Source: an uncultured Faecalibacterium sp.
GTDB taxonomy: Bacteria > Bacillota > Clostridia > Oscillospirales > Ruminococcaceae
DNA length: 64,000 bases
Assembly (NCBI GenBank): GCA_934533135.1
Contig: CAKTBG010000005.1
Span: 1-64,000, forward strand
Direction of reading: 5' to 3'
A program made the translations under genes and the position numbers. A model generated the notes under the pieces. That model was not told the origin of the DNA. It saw nothing but the letters and a program-made list of their open reading frames with translations, and ran no database searches. Below, one piece after another: positions 49,860-57,962 of the stretch (the first letter of the stretch is position 1; every line of letters begins with the position of its first letter).

Positions 49860-51350
49860 TTACAGCACAACGCCGTCCTTGAAGATGGAGATCTCGCGGA
49901 AACCGTGCTTCTCCGCCTTGGTCTGCTCACCGCTGGCAACGCGGATAACCAGATCCAGCAGATCCTTTGCCGCCTCGTCGATGGTCTTTTCGCCGTCGGC
50001 GATGACGCCGGTGTTGAAGTCGATCCAGCCCGACTTCTTCTCGGCCAGCGGGGTGTTGGTGGAGATCTTCAGGGTCGGAGCCGGAGCGGAGAACGGGGTG
50101 CCGCGGCCGGTGGAGAACAGGATCAGATGGGCACCGGCAGCGGTCATTGCCGTTGCGGAGACGAGGTCATTGCCCGGGCCGTAGAGCATATTCAGACCCT
50201 TGGTGACCACAGGGTCGCCGTAGCCGATGACGTCCATGATGGGGGCGGTACCGCCCTTCTGGACACAGCCGCAGCTCTTGTCTTCCAGCGTGGTGATGCC
50301 GCCCTGCTTGTTGCCCGGAGAGGGGTTGTCGTAGACGACCTCATTGTGGCTGATGAAATATTCCTTGAAGCCGTTGATCATCTTCTCGGCCTTGACAAAG
50401 ACCTCGCGGTTGATGCAGCGATCCATCAGGAAGCCCTCGGCACCAAACATTTCGGGCACCTCGGTCAGGACGGTGGAACCGCCGCGCTGCCCCATCATAT
50501 CCGAGAACCGGCCGATGGTGGGGTTGGCGGTGATACCGGACAGACCGTCCGAGCCGCCGCACTTCATGCCGACCACCAGCTCCGAAACGGGGATGGGCTC
50601 CCGCTTGAACTGGCCTGCGTAAGCAGCCAGCTCTTTCAGGATGTCGCGGGCAGCGGTAAACTCGTCGTCCACGTCCTGACAGGTCAGGAACTTGACGCGG
50701 TCGGGGTCATACGCGCCCAGCTCGGCCACAAACTGGTCGTGCTGCAGGTTCTCGCAGCCCAGATGCAGCACCAGAACGGCACCGGCATTGGGGTGGCGGG
50801 TCAGTGCAGCCAGCAGCTTGCGGGTCTGTGCGTGGTCGTGCCCGGTCTGGCTGCAGCCAAAGGGATGGGTGAAGGTGTACAGACCCTCGATGGAACCGGT
50901 GACGAGATCCTGATTGTCGGCCACGATCTTCTTGGCGATGTCGTTGACACAGCCGACGGTGGGGATGATCCAGATCTCGTTGCGGATGGCGGCGCGGCCA
51001 TCCTTGCGGCGGAAGCCCATAAAGGTCTCCGGAGCCACTTTGGGCAGCGGTGCGAGGTCGGGGGAGGGATGATAGCTGTACTCCACTTCACCGGAAAGGT
51101 TGGTGTGGACGTTGTGGGTGTGCATCCATGTGCCCGGCTCGGCGTCGGCGGTGGCATGGCCGATGGGGAAGCCGTACTTGATGACGTTCTCGCCGTTCTT
51201 GATGGGCGCAACGGCCATCTTATGACCCTGCGGGATGTCCTCGAGGGCAGTCACGGACAGACCGTCCACTTCCACGAGGGTGCCCTTGGCGATGGGGTGC
51301 AGCGCGACAACGACGTTGTCGATGGGGCTGATATGAATAGCCTGCGGCAT
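49860..51350 (-). CDS. uxaA: Altronate dehydratase
   Basis: A 496-residue UxaA, which dehydrates D-altronate to 2-keto-3-deoxygluconate. The N-terminal SAF-like domain (about 1-95) contains AVAPIKNGENVIKYGFPIG; the catalytic part carries GCSQTGHD, HLGCENLQHD and MKCGGSDGLSGITANP with conserved cysteines for an iron site. The C-terminus has the NTGVIADGE segment. The start at 51350 has GAGGAG upstream. It follows uxaB after an internal terminator, so it may be made at a lower level. Confidence 0.94.
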   Translation of the reverse strand: MPQAIHISPIDNVVVALHPIAKGTLVEVDGLSVTALEDIPQGHKMAVAPIKNGENVIKYGFPIGHATADAEPGTWMHTHNVHTNLSGEVEYSYHPSPDLAPLPKVAPETFMGFRRKDGRAAIRNEIWIIPTVGCVNDIAKKIVADNQDLVTGSIEGLYTFTHPFGCSQTGHDHAQTRKLLAALTRHPNAGAVLVLHLGCENLQHDQFVAELGAYDPDRVKFLTCQDVDDEFTAARDILKELAAYAGQFKREPIPVSELVVGMKCGGSDGLSGITANPTIGRFSDMMGQRGGSTVLTEVPEMFGAEGFLMDRCINREVFVKAEKMINGFKEYFISHNEVVYDNPSPGNKQGGITTLEDKSCGCVQKGGTAPIMDVIGYGDPVVTKGLNMLYGPGNDLVSATAMTAAGAHLILFSTGRGTPFSAPAPTLKISTNTPLAEKKSGWIDFNTGVIADGEKTIDEAAKDLLDLVIRVASGEQTKAEKHGFREISIFKDGVVL

Positions 51351-51380
51351 AGTGTTTCTCCTCAAAATTTTTCTCAAACG

Positions 51381-51409
51381 AAAAGGGCTGCTGCTGAACG
51401 CAGCAGCCC
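51381..51409 (-). terminator. Terminator/attenuator between uxaB and uxaA
   Basis: On the minus strand GGGCTGCTGC-GTTCA-GCAGCAGCCC followed by TTTTCG. Confidence 0.75.
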
Positions 51410-51443
51410 TCTCTACGCGGAAACGATCCGAAAAATGCAGAGC

Positions 51444-52958
51444 TTACAGGCAGCTCTTGTAAGCAGCCTCGGCACCCTCGGTGCGGATCAGCTCCAGATC
51501 GGCCAGAACTGCAGCCTCGAGGCCGTCGATCTTGGTCAGATCCTGATCCCACATCTGGGTGTTGGTCAGGACAGCGTGTACCAGCTGTGCAGCGGTGTCG
51601 TCCTTGTGGGCATAGTAGAAGTCCAGTGCCCATGCGTCGTCCTGAATCTTATAGGTGTTGCCGGCAGGACGCTTGCAGATCAGGCCGTCGGCGACACGCT
51701 CCTGAATGTTGCTGGAGTAGAAAGCGATGTACGCAGCCAGAGACATGGTCAGGCACTTGGGCAGCTTCTTCTGCTCCTCGATGTAGGTCAGGAAGGACGG
51801 CATATTGCGTGCCTTCCACTTGGAGGTGGAGTTCAGGGAGATGCTCATCAGCTCGTGGTTGATGAACGGGTTGTTGAAGCGATCCTGCACGGCGGAAGCA
51901 AAGTCCTCGAGATCCTTCTTGTCCAGCGGCAGGGTGGGGATGACTTCCTCATGCAGCATCTTGTTCATGAAGCCGCGGATGGTGTCGTTGTGCATACAGT
52001 CGCGCACGATGTCGAAACCGGCCAGATAAGCACCCAGCACAAAACCGGTGTGTGCGCCGTTCAGGATGCGGACCTTGCGCTTCTTGTAGGGGGTGACGTC
52101 AGGCACGACCATGACGTTGACGCCAGCCTTCTTGAACGGGAGCTTGTCCTCCAGCCATGCCGGACCCTCGATGACCCAGACGCCGAAGACTTCGCCGACA
52201 TCCAGCACCTGATCGTGGTAGCCGTTGGCCTCTTCCATCGCAGCCAGCTCCTGCGGATCGCGGATGCGGCCCGGAACGATGCGGTCCACCAGCGTGGAGC
52301 AGAAGGTGTTGTCGTTGTTCATCCAGTCGAGGAAGCCCTGCTCGAGGTTCCAATCCTTGGCGTAGTTGTTGCAGCACTTCTGCAGCTCCTTGCCGTTGTT
52401 GTCGATCAGCTCGCAGGACAGGATGACCAGACCCTTGTCGGCAGCACCGTTGAAGGCCTTGTAACGCTCGTAGAGCACGCGGGTCAGCTTTGCGGGGAAG
52501 CTGTTGGGAGGAACCTGATCGAACGCGCTGTCGCCCTGCGTATACGCGATACCGGCTTCGGTGGTGTTGGATGCAACGATCTCAAGATCCGGAGACTTTG
52601 CCAGCTCCAGCACTTCTGCCCACTTGCCGTCCTCGTAGGGGCAGACACAGCCGGACACGCAGGAGATCACGCGCTTGGCATCGACCTTCTGGCCCTTCTC
52701 GCTGCCGCGCAGGTACAGGGTGTACAGGCCTTCCTGATCCTCGATCCAGTGTGCCATCTGGGGGAAGTTGCCGATGGGCTGCACCAGCTCGACCTTGCCG
52801 TTGTAACCAGCCTTCTCGTTGGCAATATCAAAGAAGTAGTCCACAAAGGCACGCAGGAAGTTGCCTTCGCCAAACTGCATGACCTTGACGGGGGCATCCT
52901 TCAGGACGTAACCCTCGTAGCCGGACTCTGCCAGAACCTTGTAGTTCAAAGTTTCCAT
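51444..52958 (-). CDS. uxaB: Tagaturonate reductase (altronate oxidoreductase)
   Basis: A 504-residue UxaB of the mannitol dehydrogenase family, reducing D-tagaturonate to D-altronate with NADH. It shows VMQFGEGNFLRAFVDYFFD near residue 24 as nucleotide-binding start, SNTTEAGI near 128 and KKRKVRILNGAHTGFVLG near 288, the catalytic Lys-containing segment. The start at 52958 has AAAAGGAG upstream. It leads uxaB-uxaA and is divergent from uxaC, with operator-like TTGTATACAA in its promoter. Confidence 0.93.
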   Translation of the reverse strand: METLNYKVLAESGYEGYVLKDAPVKVMQFGEGNFLRAFVDYFFDIANEKAGYNGKVELVQPIGNFPQMAHWIEDQEGLYTLYLRGSEKGQKVDAKRVISCVSGCVCPYEDGKWAEVLELAKSPDLEIVASNTTEAGIAYTQGDSAFDQVPPNSFPAKLTRVLYERYKAFNGAADKGLVILSCELIDNNGKELQKCCNNYAKDWNLEQGFLDWMNNDNTFCSTLVDRIVPGRIRDPQELAAMEEANGYHDQVLDVGEVFGVWVIEGPAWLEDKLPFKKAGVNVMVVPDVTPYKKRKVRILNGAHTGFVLGAYLAGFDIVRDCMHNDTIRGFMNKMLHEEVIPTLPLDKKDLEDFASAVQDRFNNPFINHELMSISLNSTSKWKARNMPSFLTYIEEQKKLPKCLTMSLAAYIAFYSSNIQERVADGLICKRPAGNTYKIQDDAWALDFYYAHKDDTAAQLVHAVLTNTQMWDQDLTKIDGLEAAVLADLELIRTEGAEAAYKSCL

Positions 52959-53028
52959 TTCAGTGTTCTCCTTTTGTATTTGCTTTGCTTCGCTCGGAGG
53001 GGCCATTCCCCTCCGCTTCTCTGTCTCT

Positions 53029-53058
53029 ATTTTATGCTGTTGTATACAAACAAGTCAA
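53029..53058 (-). promoter_or_regulatory. uxaB promoter with TTGTATACAA operator
   Basis: On the minus strand TTGACT (53053-53058), 18 nt, TAAAAT (53029-53034). The perfect palindrome TTGTATACAA (53040-53049) lies in the spacer, where a bound repressor would block the polymerase. The motif fits GntR-family UxuR/ExuR-like operators. Confidence 0.7.
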
Positions 53059-53153
53059 GTGGTAATTTACAGTTTTTGCCCCGAAAACGGCCATTTTTCA
53101 TAAAGTCTGGCGGTTTTCACAATCTCAAGGGCAAAAATTTGGCAGTTTTTCAG

Positions 53154-53182
53154 TTGTATACATCGGGATTTTTCGGTATACT
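53154..53182 (+). promoter_or_regulatory. uxaC promoter with TTGTATACAT operator
   Basis: TTGTAT (53154-53159), 17 nt, TATACT (53177-53182). TTGTATACAT (53154-53163) overlaps the -35 box and is 9 of 10 identical to the uxaB operator, so the two divergent units are probably controlled together. Confidence 0.7.
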
Positions 53183-53261
53183 AGAGACAGGCACGGCTCT
53201 CCCGCACCGGAGGGCCGCATTGAAACTCATTTTTAAGGTATAGAAAAGGAGTTATCGACCC

Positions 53262-54695
53262 ATGAAAGCATTTATGGATAAGGAATTCATGCTCCAGTCT
53301 CCTACGGCGCAGCATCTGTATCACGCCTATGCAGAGGATATGCCCATCTGCGATTACCACTGCCACATCCCTCCCCGTGAGATCTACGAGAACCGCCGGT
53401 TCGAGAACATCGCACAGGTCTGGCTGGGCGGCCGCAACCCGGACGGCAGCTACTTCGGCGACCATTATAAGTGGCGCGTGATGCGCTCCAACGGCGTGCC
53501 CGAGGAGTACATCACCGGCGATAAGCCCGACCGCGAGCGTTTCCAGAAGTTCGCCGAGGCTCTGCCCATGGCCATCGGCAACCCGATGTACCACTGGACC
53601 AACCTCGAGCTGCACACCTTCTTCGGCTATGACGGCGTGCTGAACGGCGACACCGCCGAAGAGGTCTGGAACCTGTGCAACGAAAAGCTGCAGAACGACC
53701 CCAAGCTGACCGTCCGCGGCCTGATCGAGCAGTCCAACGTCGCTTTCATCGGCACCACCGACGACCCCATCGACAGCCTCGAGTGGCACAAGAAGATCAA
53801 GGAGGATCCCACCATCCACTTCACCGTGGCTCCCTCCTTCCGCCCCGACAAGGCCATCAACATCAACAAGCCCGGCTTTGCCGAGTACATGGGCAAGCTG
53901 GCAGCCGCCGTCGGCAAAGAGAAGCTGGCCTGCATCAACTGCGTCACCGACGCCCTGACCAAGCGGATCGAGTTCTTTGCAGAGATGGGCTGCCGCGCTT
54001 CCGACCACGGTCTGGATTACATCCCCTACCGTGAGGCCACCAAGGACGAGGTCAACGCCATCTATCAGAAGGTCATGGCCGGTGAGCCCTGCACCACCGA
54101 AGAGGCCGAGAAGTACCAGACCTACATCCTGATCCATCTGGGCAAGCAGTATCACCGCCTGAACATCGCCATGCAGATCCACTACAACTGCCTGCGCGGT
54201 GTCAACCGGAAGATGAACGCCCTGCTGGGACCCGACACCGGTTTTGATATGATCAACACCGCCACCTGCGGCGGCGAGATCGCCTCTCTGCTGAGTGCCC
54301 TGAACGACACCGACGAGTGCCCCAAGACCATCATCTACAGCCTGAACCCCGCCGACAACGAGCAGATCGGCACCATCCTCGGCTGCTTCCAGAGCAGCGA
54401 GGTGCCGGGCAAGATCCAGCACGGTTCCGCTTGGTGGTTCAATGACCAGAAGATCGGCATGGAAAACCAGATCAAGAGTCTGGCCAACCTCGGTCTGCTG
54501 GGCAACTTCGTCGGTATGCTGACCGACAGCCGCAGCTTCCTGAGCTACACCCGCCACGATTACTTCCGCCGCATCCTCTGCAACGTCATCGGCCAGTGGG
54601 TCGAGGACGGCGAGTATCCCAACGACGAGAAGGCTCTGGAGAAGATCGTCCGCGGCATCTGCTTCGACAACGCAAAGCGGTATTTCGCACTGTAA
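53262..54695 (+). CDS. uxaC: Glucuronate isomerase (uronate isomerase)
   Basis: A 477-residue UxaC of the amidohydrolase superfamily. It isomerises D-glucuronate to fructuronate and D-galacturonate to tagaturonate. Metal-binding DYHCHIPPREIYENR at 32-46 and the C-terminal GMLTDSRSFLSYTRHDYFRR are intact. The start has AAAGGAG upstream. With uxaB and uxaA it makes 2-keto-3-deoxygluconate from galacturonate; kdgK/kdgA and the transporter are outside this window. Its stop codon touches the left inverted repeat at 54696. Confidence 0.95.
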   Translation: MKAFMDKEFMLQSPTAQHLYHAYAEDMPICDYHCHIPPREIYENRRFENIAQVWLGGRNPDGSYFGDHYKWRVMRSNGVPEEYITGDKPDRERFQKFAEALPMAIGNPMYHWTNLELHTFFGYDGVLNGDTAEEVWNLCNEKLQNDPKLTVRGLIEQSNVAFIGTTDDPIDSLEWHKKIKEDPTIHFTVAPSFRPDKAININKPGFAEYMGKLAAAVGKEKLACINCVTDALTKRIEFFAEMGCRASDHGLDYIPYREATKDEVNAIYQKVMAGEPCTTEEAEKYQTYILIHLGKQYHRLNIAMQIHYNCLRGVNRKMNALLGPDTGFDMINTATCGGEIASLLSALNDTDECPKTIIYSLNPADNEQIGTILGCFQSSEVPGKIQHGSAWWFNDQKIGMENQIKSLANLGLLGNFVGMLTDSRSFLSYTRHDYFRRILCNVIGQWVEDGEYPNDEKALEKIVRGICFDNAKRYFAL

Positions 54696-54857
54696 CCCTC
54701 TCAGTCTGCTTCGCAGACAGCTCCCCCAGAGGGGGAGCCATTGGCAAATTGATTCAGTTTTATCAGACTGAATAAAGCATTTACTCAACAAAAAATACCG
54801 GGCCCTGCGGTCTGGATTCACGGGATCGAACCATTGAATCCGGACAACAGGGCCCGG
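54696..54857 (+). repeat. Left 162-bp inverted repeat (CCCTCTC element plus GGGCCC hairpin)
   Basis: Begins directly after the uxaC stop. Contains the CCCTCTCAG/GCAGAC hairpins, CTCCCCC/GGGGGAG, TTCAGTTTTATCAGACTGAA, and ends with the GGGCCC hairpin (54798-54857). It is the reverse complement of 57801-57962 with about 9 mismatches and no gaps. Between it and the next gene (54858-55023) there is AT-rich DNA with no gene seen. Confidence 0.92.
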
Positions 54858-55023
54858 CTTTTTATGTTAGCGGCTTAAACTTGGCAGCGCGAATGTGCTG
54901 GCTGAGAGGTTTCCCCTGCGCGGGGCGGCAAAGAAACGGTTCGGGATGCAGCTTTTCTTTCGTTTTTCTCACCAAATTTCAAGATCCGCTTTTATCCAAA
55001 ACAGAGAAAATGCGCGTTCCTAC

Positions 55024-55050
55024 TTGACATTTTGCGGGGGGGGGTACATT
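55024..55050 (+). promoter_or_regulatory. InlB-like gene promoter with G9 tract in the spacer
   Basis: TTGACA (55024-55029), 15-nt spacer containing nine consecutive G (55036-55044), TACATT (55045-55050) as -10. Two more G would give 17-nt spacing. A T9 run (55068-55076) lies in the leader. Confidence 0.65.
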
Positions 55051-55114
55051 TAAGTTTGACCGTGGTGTTTTTTTTTCGACACCCATTTATGACGATGAAA
55101 GTGAGGTATTCATC

Positions 55115-57754
55115 ATGCGGACTCCACGACTACGACTCCTGAGTGCTTTGTTATCGGTTGCCATGCTGTTCACCTTCCTGCCGACAGCAGCATTTGCGGC
55201 GACACCCACTCCCGAAAGTAATTTTGAATATTCGATATTTGATGATAAAGATAATGGTAAAAGTGTAACCATTAATGGTTATACAGGCACGGCTACTGAC
55301 GTTATCATTCCCGATACGATTGAGGGATATCCTGTCACCGTAATTTTCAGTAATGCATTTTCGAACGCTGCTATTACCAGCGTTCAAATTCCAAGCACTG
55401 TTACCGGTATTGGTCCCTTAGCTTTTTCTGGTTGTACAAGTCTTACCTCCGTTGCGTTTGGTGAGCCAGCAAAGCTCGAAAGTATTGCCACCAATGCCTT
55501 TAACGGTTGTTCCAAATTATCTACAATTAGAATCCCCGCCAGTGTAAACTACATTGGTTTCCAAGCTTTTGATTCGTCCTTAAAGGAGATTTTATACGAT
55601 GGAACAACTAATTGGAGTTCCATCAAGTACTATGGTTATACATTCGCTTCTCGCGTCAAATACCGTCGCACGATCACTTTTGAAACCAACACCACCGACA
55701 AGATTGATACACAGTATGTTTATGACAGCTATCCTGTCACCAAGCCCAGCCCCGACCCTGAACAAGCGGGTTTCGAGTTTGTTGGTTGGTATACCAAAGA
55801 CTCTCAGAAAGAATATGACTTTAGCACCCCTGTAACTAGAGACCTCAACCTTTATGCAAAATGGCAGCCCGCAAACTGTACTGTGACATTCGACCTGAAC
55901 GGTCACCCCAATGCCAAGAATCCACCAGCATCTCAAACCGTTAAGCATGGCCAACCAGTCACAGAACCTTCTCCTGCCCCTGAAGAGTATGGTTATACGT
56001 TTGGCGGTTGGTATAAAAAACAAACCTGCCCTGACGACAGCAAGTTTGACTTTACCACTTCCATCACCGACCATATCACCCTGTACGCAAAGTGGGAGAT
56101 CAACAAGTACACGGTGACATTTGATTTCAACACCGGCAAGACCTCCACTCCCAAAACCGAAGAGGTCGAATACGGCAATCCTGTTTCCAAACCTACCGAG
56201 CCCACCAATACGGGCTATACGTTCGGCGGCTGGTATACCGACAAGGACTGCACTGCCGGAAAGGAATTCAATTTTGATACAAAGATTACCAGAGACATCA
56301 CGCTGTATGCCAAGTGGACGAAAAACCGTTACACGGTGACGTTTGATGTTGACGGCCAGACCGACCTGATTTCTCCCGTCTCTGTCGAGCATGGCAACGG
56401 TGTTTCAAAACCCGACACAAGCAAGATCACCAAAGAAGGCTACACCTTCGACGGTTGGTATACGGACGCGAACCATACGAACAAGTACGCCCTCTGGGGC
56501 GACTCCATCACCAGAAACACCACTTTCTATGCAAGATGGAATGTCAACCCATACGAGCTTACCATCCACGACACGGATACCGACGCGACCACCAAATCCT
56601 ATGACTATGGCACGGCCATCAAGCTGGACATCCCTCAGCGGGATGGCTACACCTTCGATGGCTGGATCGCAGAGACAGAGGATGACACGATCAAAGCTCC
56701 TACTCTGGATCTGAACCAGAATCTCCAATACGAGTTTACCATGCCTGCAAGCAACGTCACCCTGACTGCAAAGTGGCTGAAAGATGCTTACACCGTGACC
56801 TTCAACGGCATGGAACACGAACTCGATATCGTCCGAATCAATGTCAAGCGCAATACTCCCGTTGCCAAGCCCGCCGACCCTGTGGATAAAGGCTACACCT
56901 TCCACGGCTGGTACACCGACAAGGATTGCACCACAGCGTTCGATTTTGACACCCCCATCACGGCGGATATTACCCTCTATGCAAAATGGACGAAGAACGC
57001 GGAACCTGTAAAACCGTCCGAACCGGACAAGCCGAGTGAACCGGATAAACCCGGTAACCCTGATACCCCGTCTAAGCCGGACAAACCCATCGATCCCGAC
57101 AAACCCATCGATCCCGACAAGCCCAGCGAACCGGAAACCAAGACCTATTCGGTTCTCGTCTTTGACGGCGAGGCAGAACTTGACGGCGCAACCGTCACCA
57201 AGGCCGAAGCAGGCAAGACCATCACCGTCCGTCTGATGGCGGACATCGTTCCCGCCGGACAGACGTTCGACCACTGGGATGTTCTGCCCGAAACGCTGGA
57301 ATTGAAGGACGCTCAGAGCACCGAGACGACCTTCGTGATGCCGGAAGAGGCGGTCACCCTTCGTGCGGTCTACCGTGACATTTCCTCCGCACCGCAGTCG
57401 GTGGATCCCGCTTCCGCCGCCCTCGGCGCGGCCGTTGTCGGCACGGGCGTAGTGATCGCTGGCTGGACGGCCTACAACATCGGCCTTGAGCTGTACGCCA
57501 AGTGGGTGCTTCCCGCAGGCACGGAAATGCCCAACACCCGCGGCGAGCTGGCTGTCCTGCTCTGGCAGGCCGCTGGTTCTCCCGAACCCGCGACCCTCAC
57601 CGAGGGCATGAGCGCGCTGGAAAAGGCAGAGCGTTGGGTCGTTGACAACGGCCTGATGGCGGAATCCAAGGACAGCGGCTTTGCCCCGGAGGAAAAGGTC
57701 AGCAAGCTGGAAGTTTTCCTGACCCTGAAAAAGGCAAAGGCTCTGACACAGTAA
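55115..57754 (+). CDS. Secreted surface protein with BspA-like LRR and InlB B-repeats
   Basis: An 879-residue exported protein. Signal peptide 1-28 (LLSALLSVAMLFTFLPTAAF, cleavage near AFAA). Residues 30-180 have BspA-like leucine-rich repeats. About six InlB B-repeat (Flg_new) modules start near 182, 255, 330, 403, 478 and 558, each with YTVTFD..., GYTFGGWYTD and TLYAKW. A Lys/Pro/Asp stalk spans 631-677, then another Ig-like module, a hydrophobic segment (763-788) and an SLH-like C-terminus (802-879). No LPxTG. It may bind host or wall ligands. The DNA of the first 700 bp is clearly more AT-rich than the last 700 bp. Confidence 0.85.
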   Translation: MRTPRLRLLSALLSVAMLFTFLPTAAFAATPTPESNFEYSIFDDKDNGKSVTINGYTGTATDVIIPDTIEGYPVTVIFSNAFSNAAITSVQIPSTVTGIGPLAFSGCTSLTSVAFGEPAKLESIATNAFNGCSKLSTIRIPASVNYIGFQAFDSSLKEILYDGTTNWSSIKYYGYTFASRVKYRRTITFETNTTDKIDTQYVYDSYPVTKPSPDPEQAGFEFVGWYTKDSQKEYDFSTPVTRDLNLYAKWQPANCTVTFDLNGHPNAKNPPASQTVKHGQPVTEPSPAPEEYGYTFGGWYKKQTCPDDSKFDFTTSITDHITLYAKWEINKYTVTFDFNTGKTSTPKTEEVEYGNPVSKPTEPTNTGYTFGGWYTDKDCTAGKEFNFDTKITRDITLYAKWTKNRYTVTFDVDGQTDLISPVSVEHGNGVSKPDTSKITKEGYTFDGWYTDANHTNKYALWGDSITRNTTFYARWNVNPYELTIHDTDTDATTKSYDYGTAIKLDIPQRDGYTFDGWIAETEDDTIKAPTLDLNQNLQYEFTMPASNVTLTAKWLKDAYTVTFNGMEHELDIVRINVKRNTPVAKPADPVDKGYTFHGWYTDKDCTTAFDFDTPITADITLYAKWTKNAEPVKPSEPDKPSEPDKPGNPDTPSKPDKPIDPDKPIDPDKPSEPETKTYSVLVFDGEAELDGATVTKAEAGKTITVRLMADIVPAGQTFDHWDVLPETLELKDAQSTETTFVMPEEAVTLRAVYRDISSAPQSVDPASAALGAAVVGTGVVIAGWTAYNIGLELYAKWVLPAGTEMPNTRGELAVLLWQAAGSPEPATLTEGMSALEKAERWVVDNGLMAESKDSGFAPEEKVSKLEVFLTLKKAKALTQ

Positions 57755-57800
57755 CCATCTCCGAACGCTTCTCTGCACGCGGAAAACAACGAATAAAAAA

Positions 57801-57962
57801 CCGGGCCCTGTTGCCTAGATTCAATGGTTCGATACCGTGAATCCAGACCGCAGGGCCCGGTATTTTTTGTTGAGCAAATGCTTTATTCAGTCTGATAAAA
57901 CTGAATCAATTTGCCAAGGGCTCTCCCTTTGGGAGAGCTGTCTGCGAAGCAGACTGAGAGGG
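57801..57962 (-). repeat. Right 162-bp inverted repeat
   Basis: Reverse complement of 54696-54857: same length, about 94% identical. It ends at the base next to the lrgB stop codon. Mismatches in the CTC.CCC/GGG.GAG stem are compensating (C-G versus T-A), so hairpins are kept. Confidence 0.92.

Noticed and set aside
49905-53243. A very long open frame on the plus strand (about 1100 codons) opposite uxaA and uxaB
   Set aside because: It is antisense to two clearly recognised enzymes, lacks a ribosome site, and its product has no recognisable domains; open antisense frames are common in this GC-rich, strongly biased DNA.
54696-57962. A classical insertion sequence or composite transposon
   Set aside because: No transposase or recombinase is encoded between the inverted repeats, and no flanking target duplication is evident; only an invertible/MITE-type interpretation remains.
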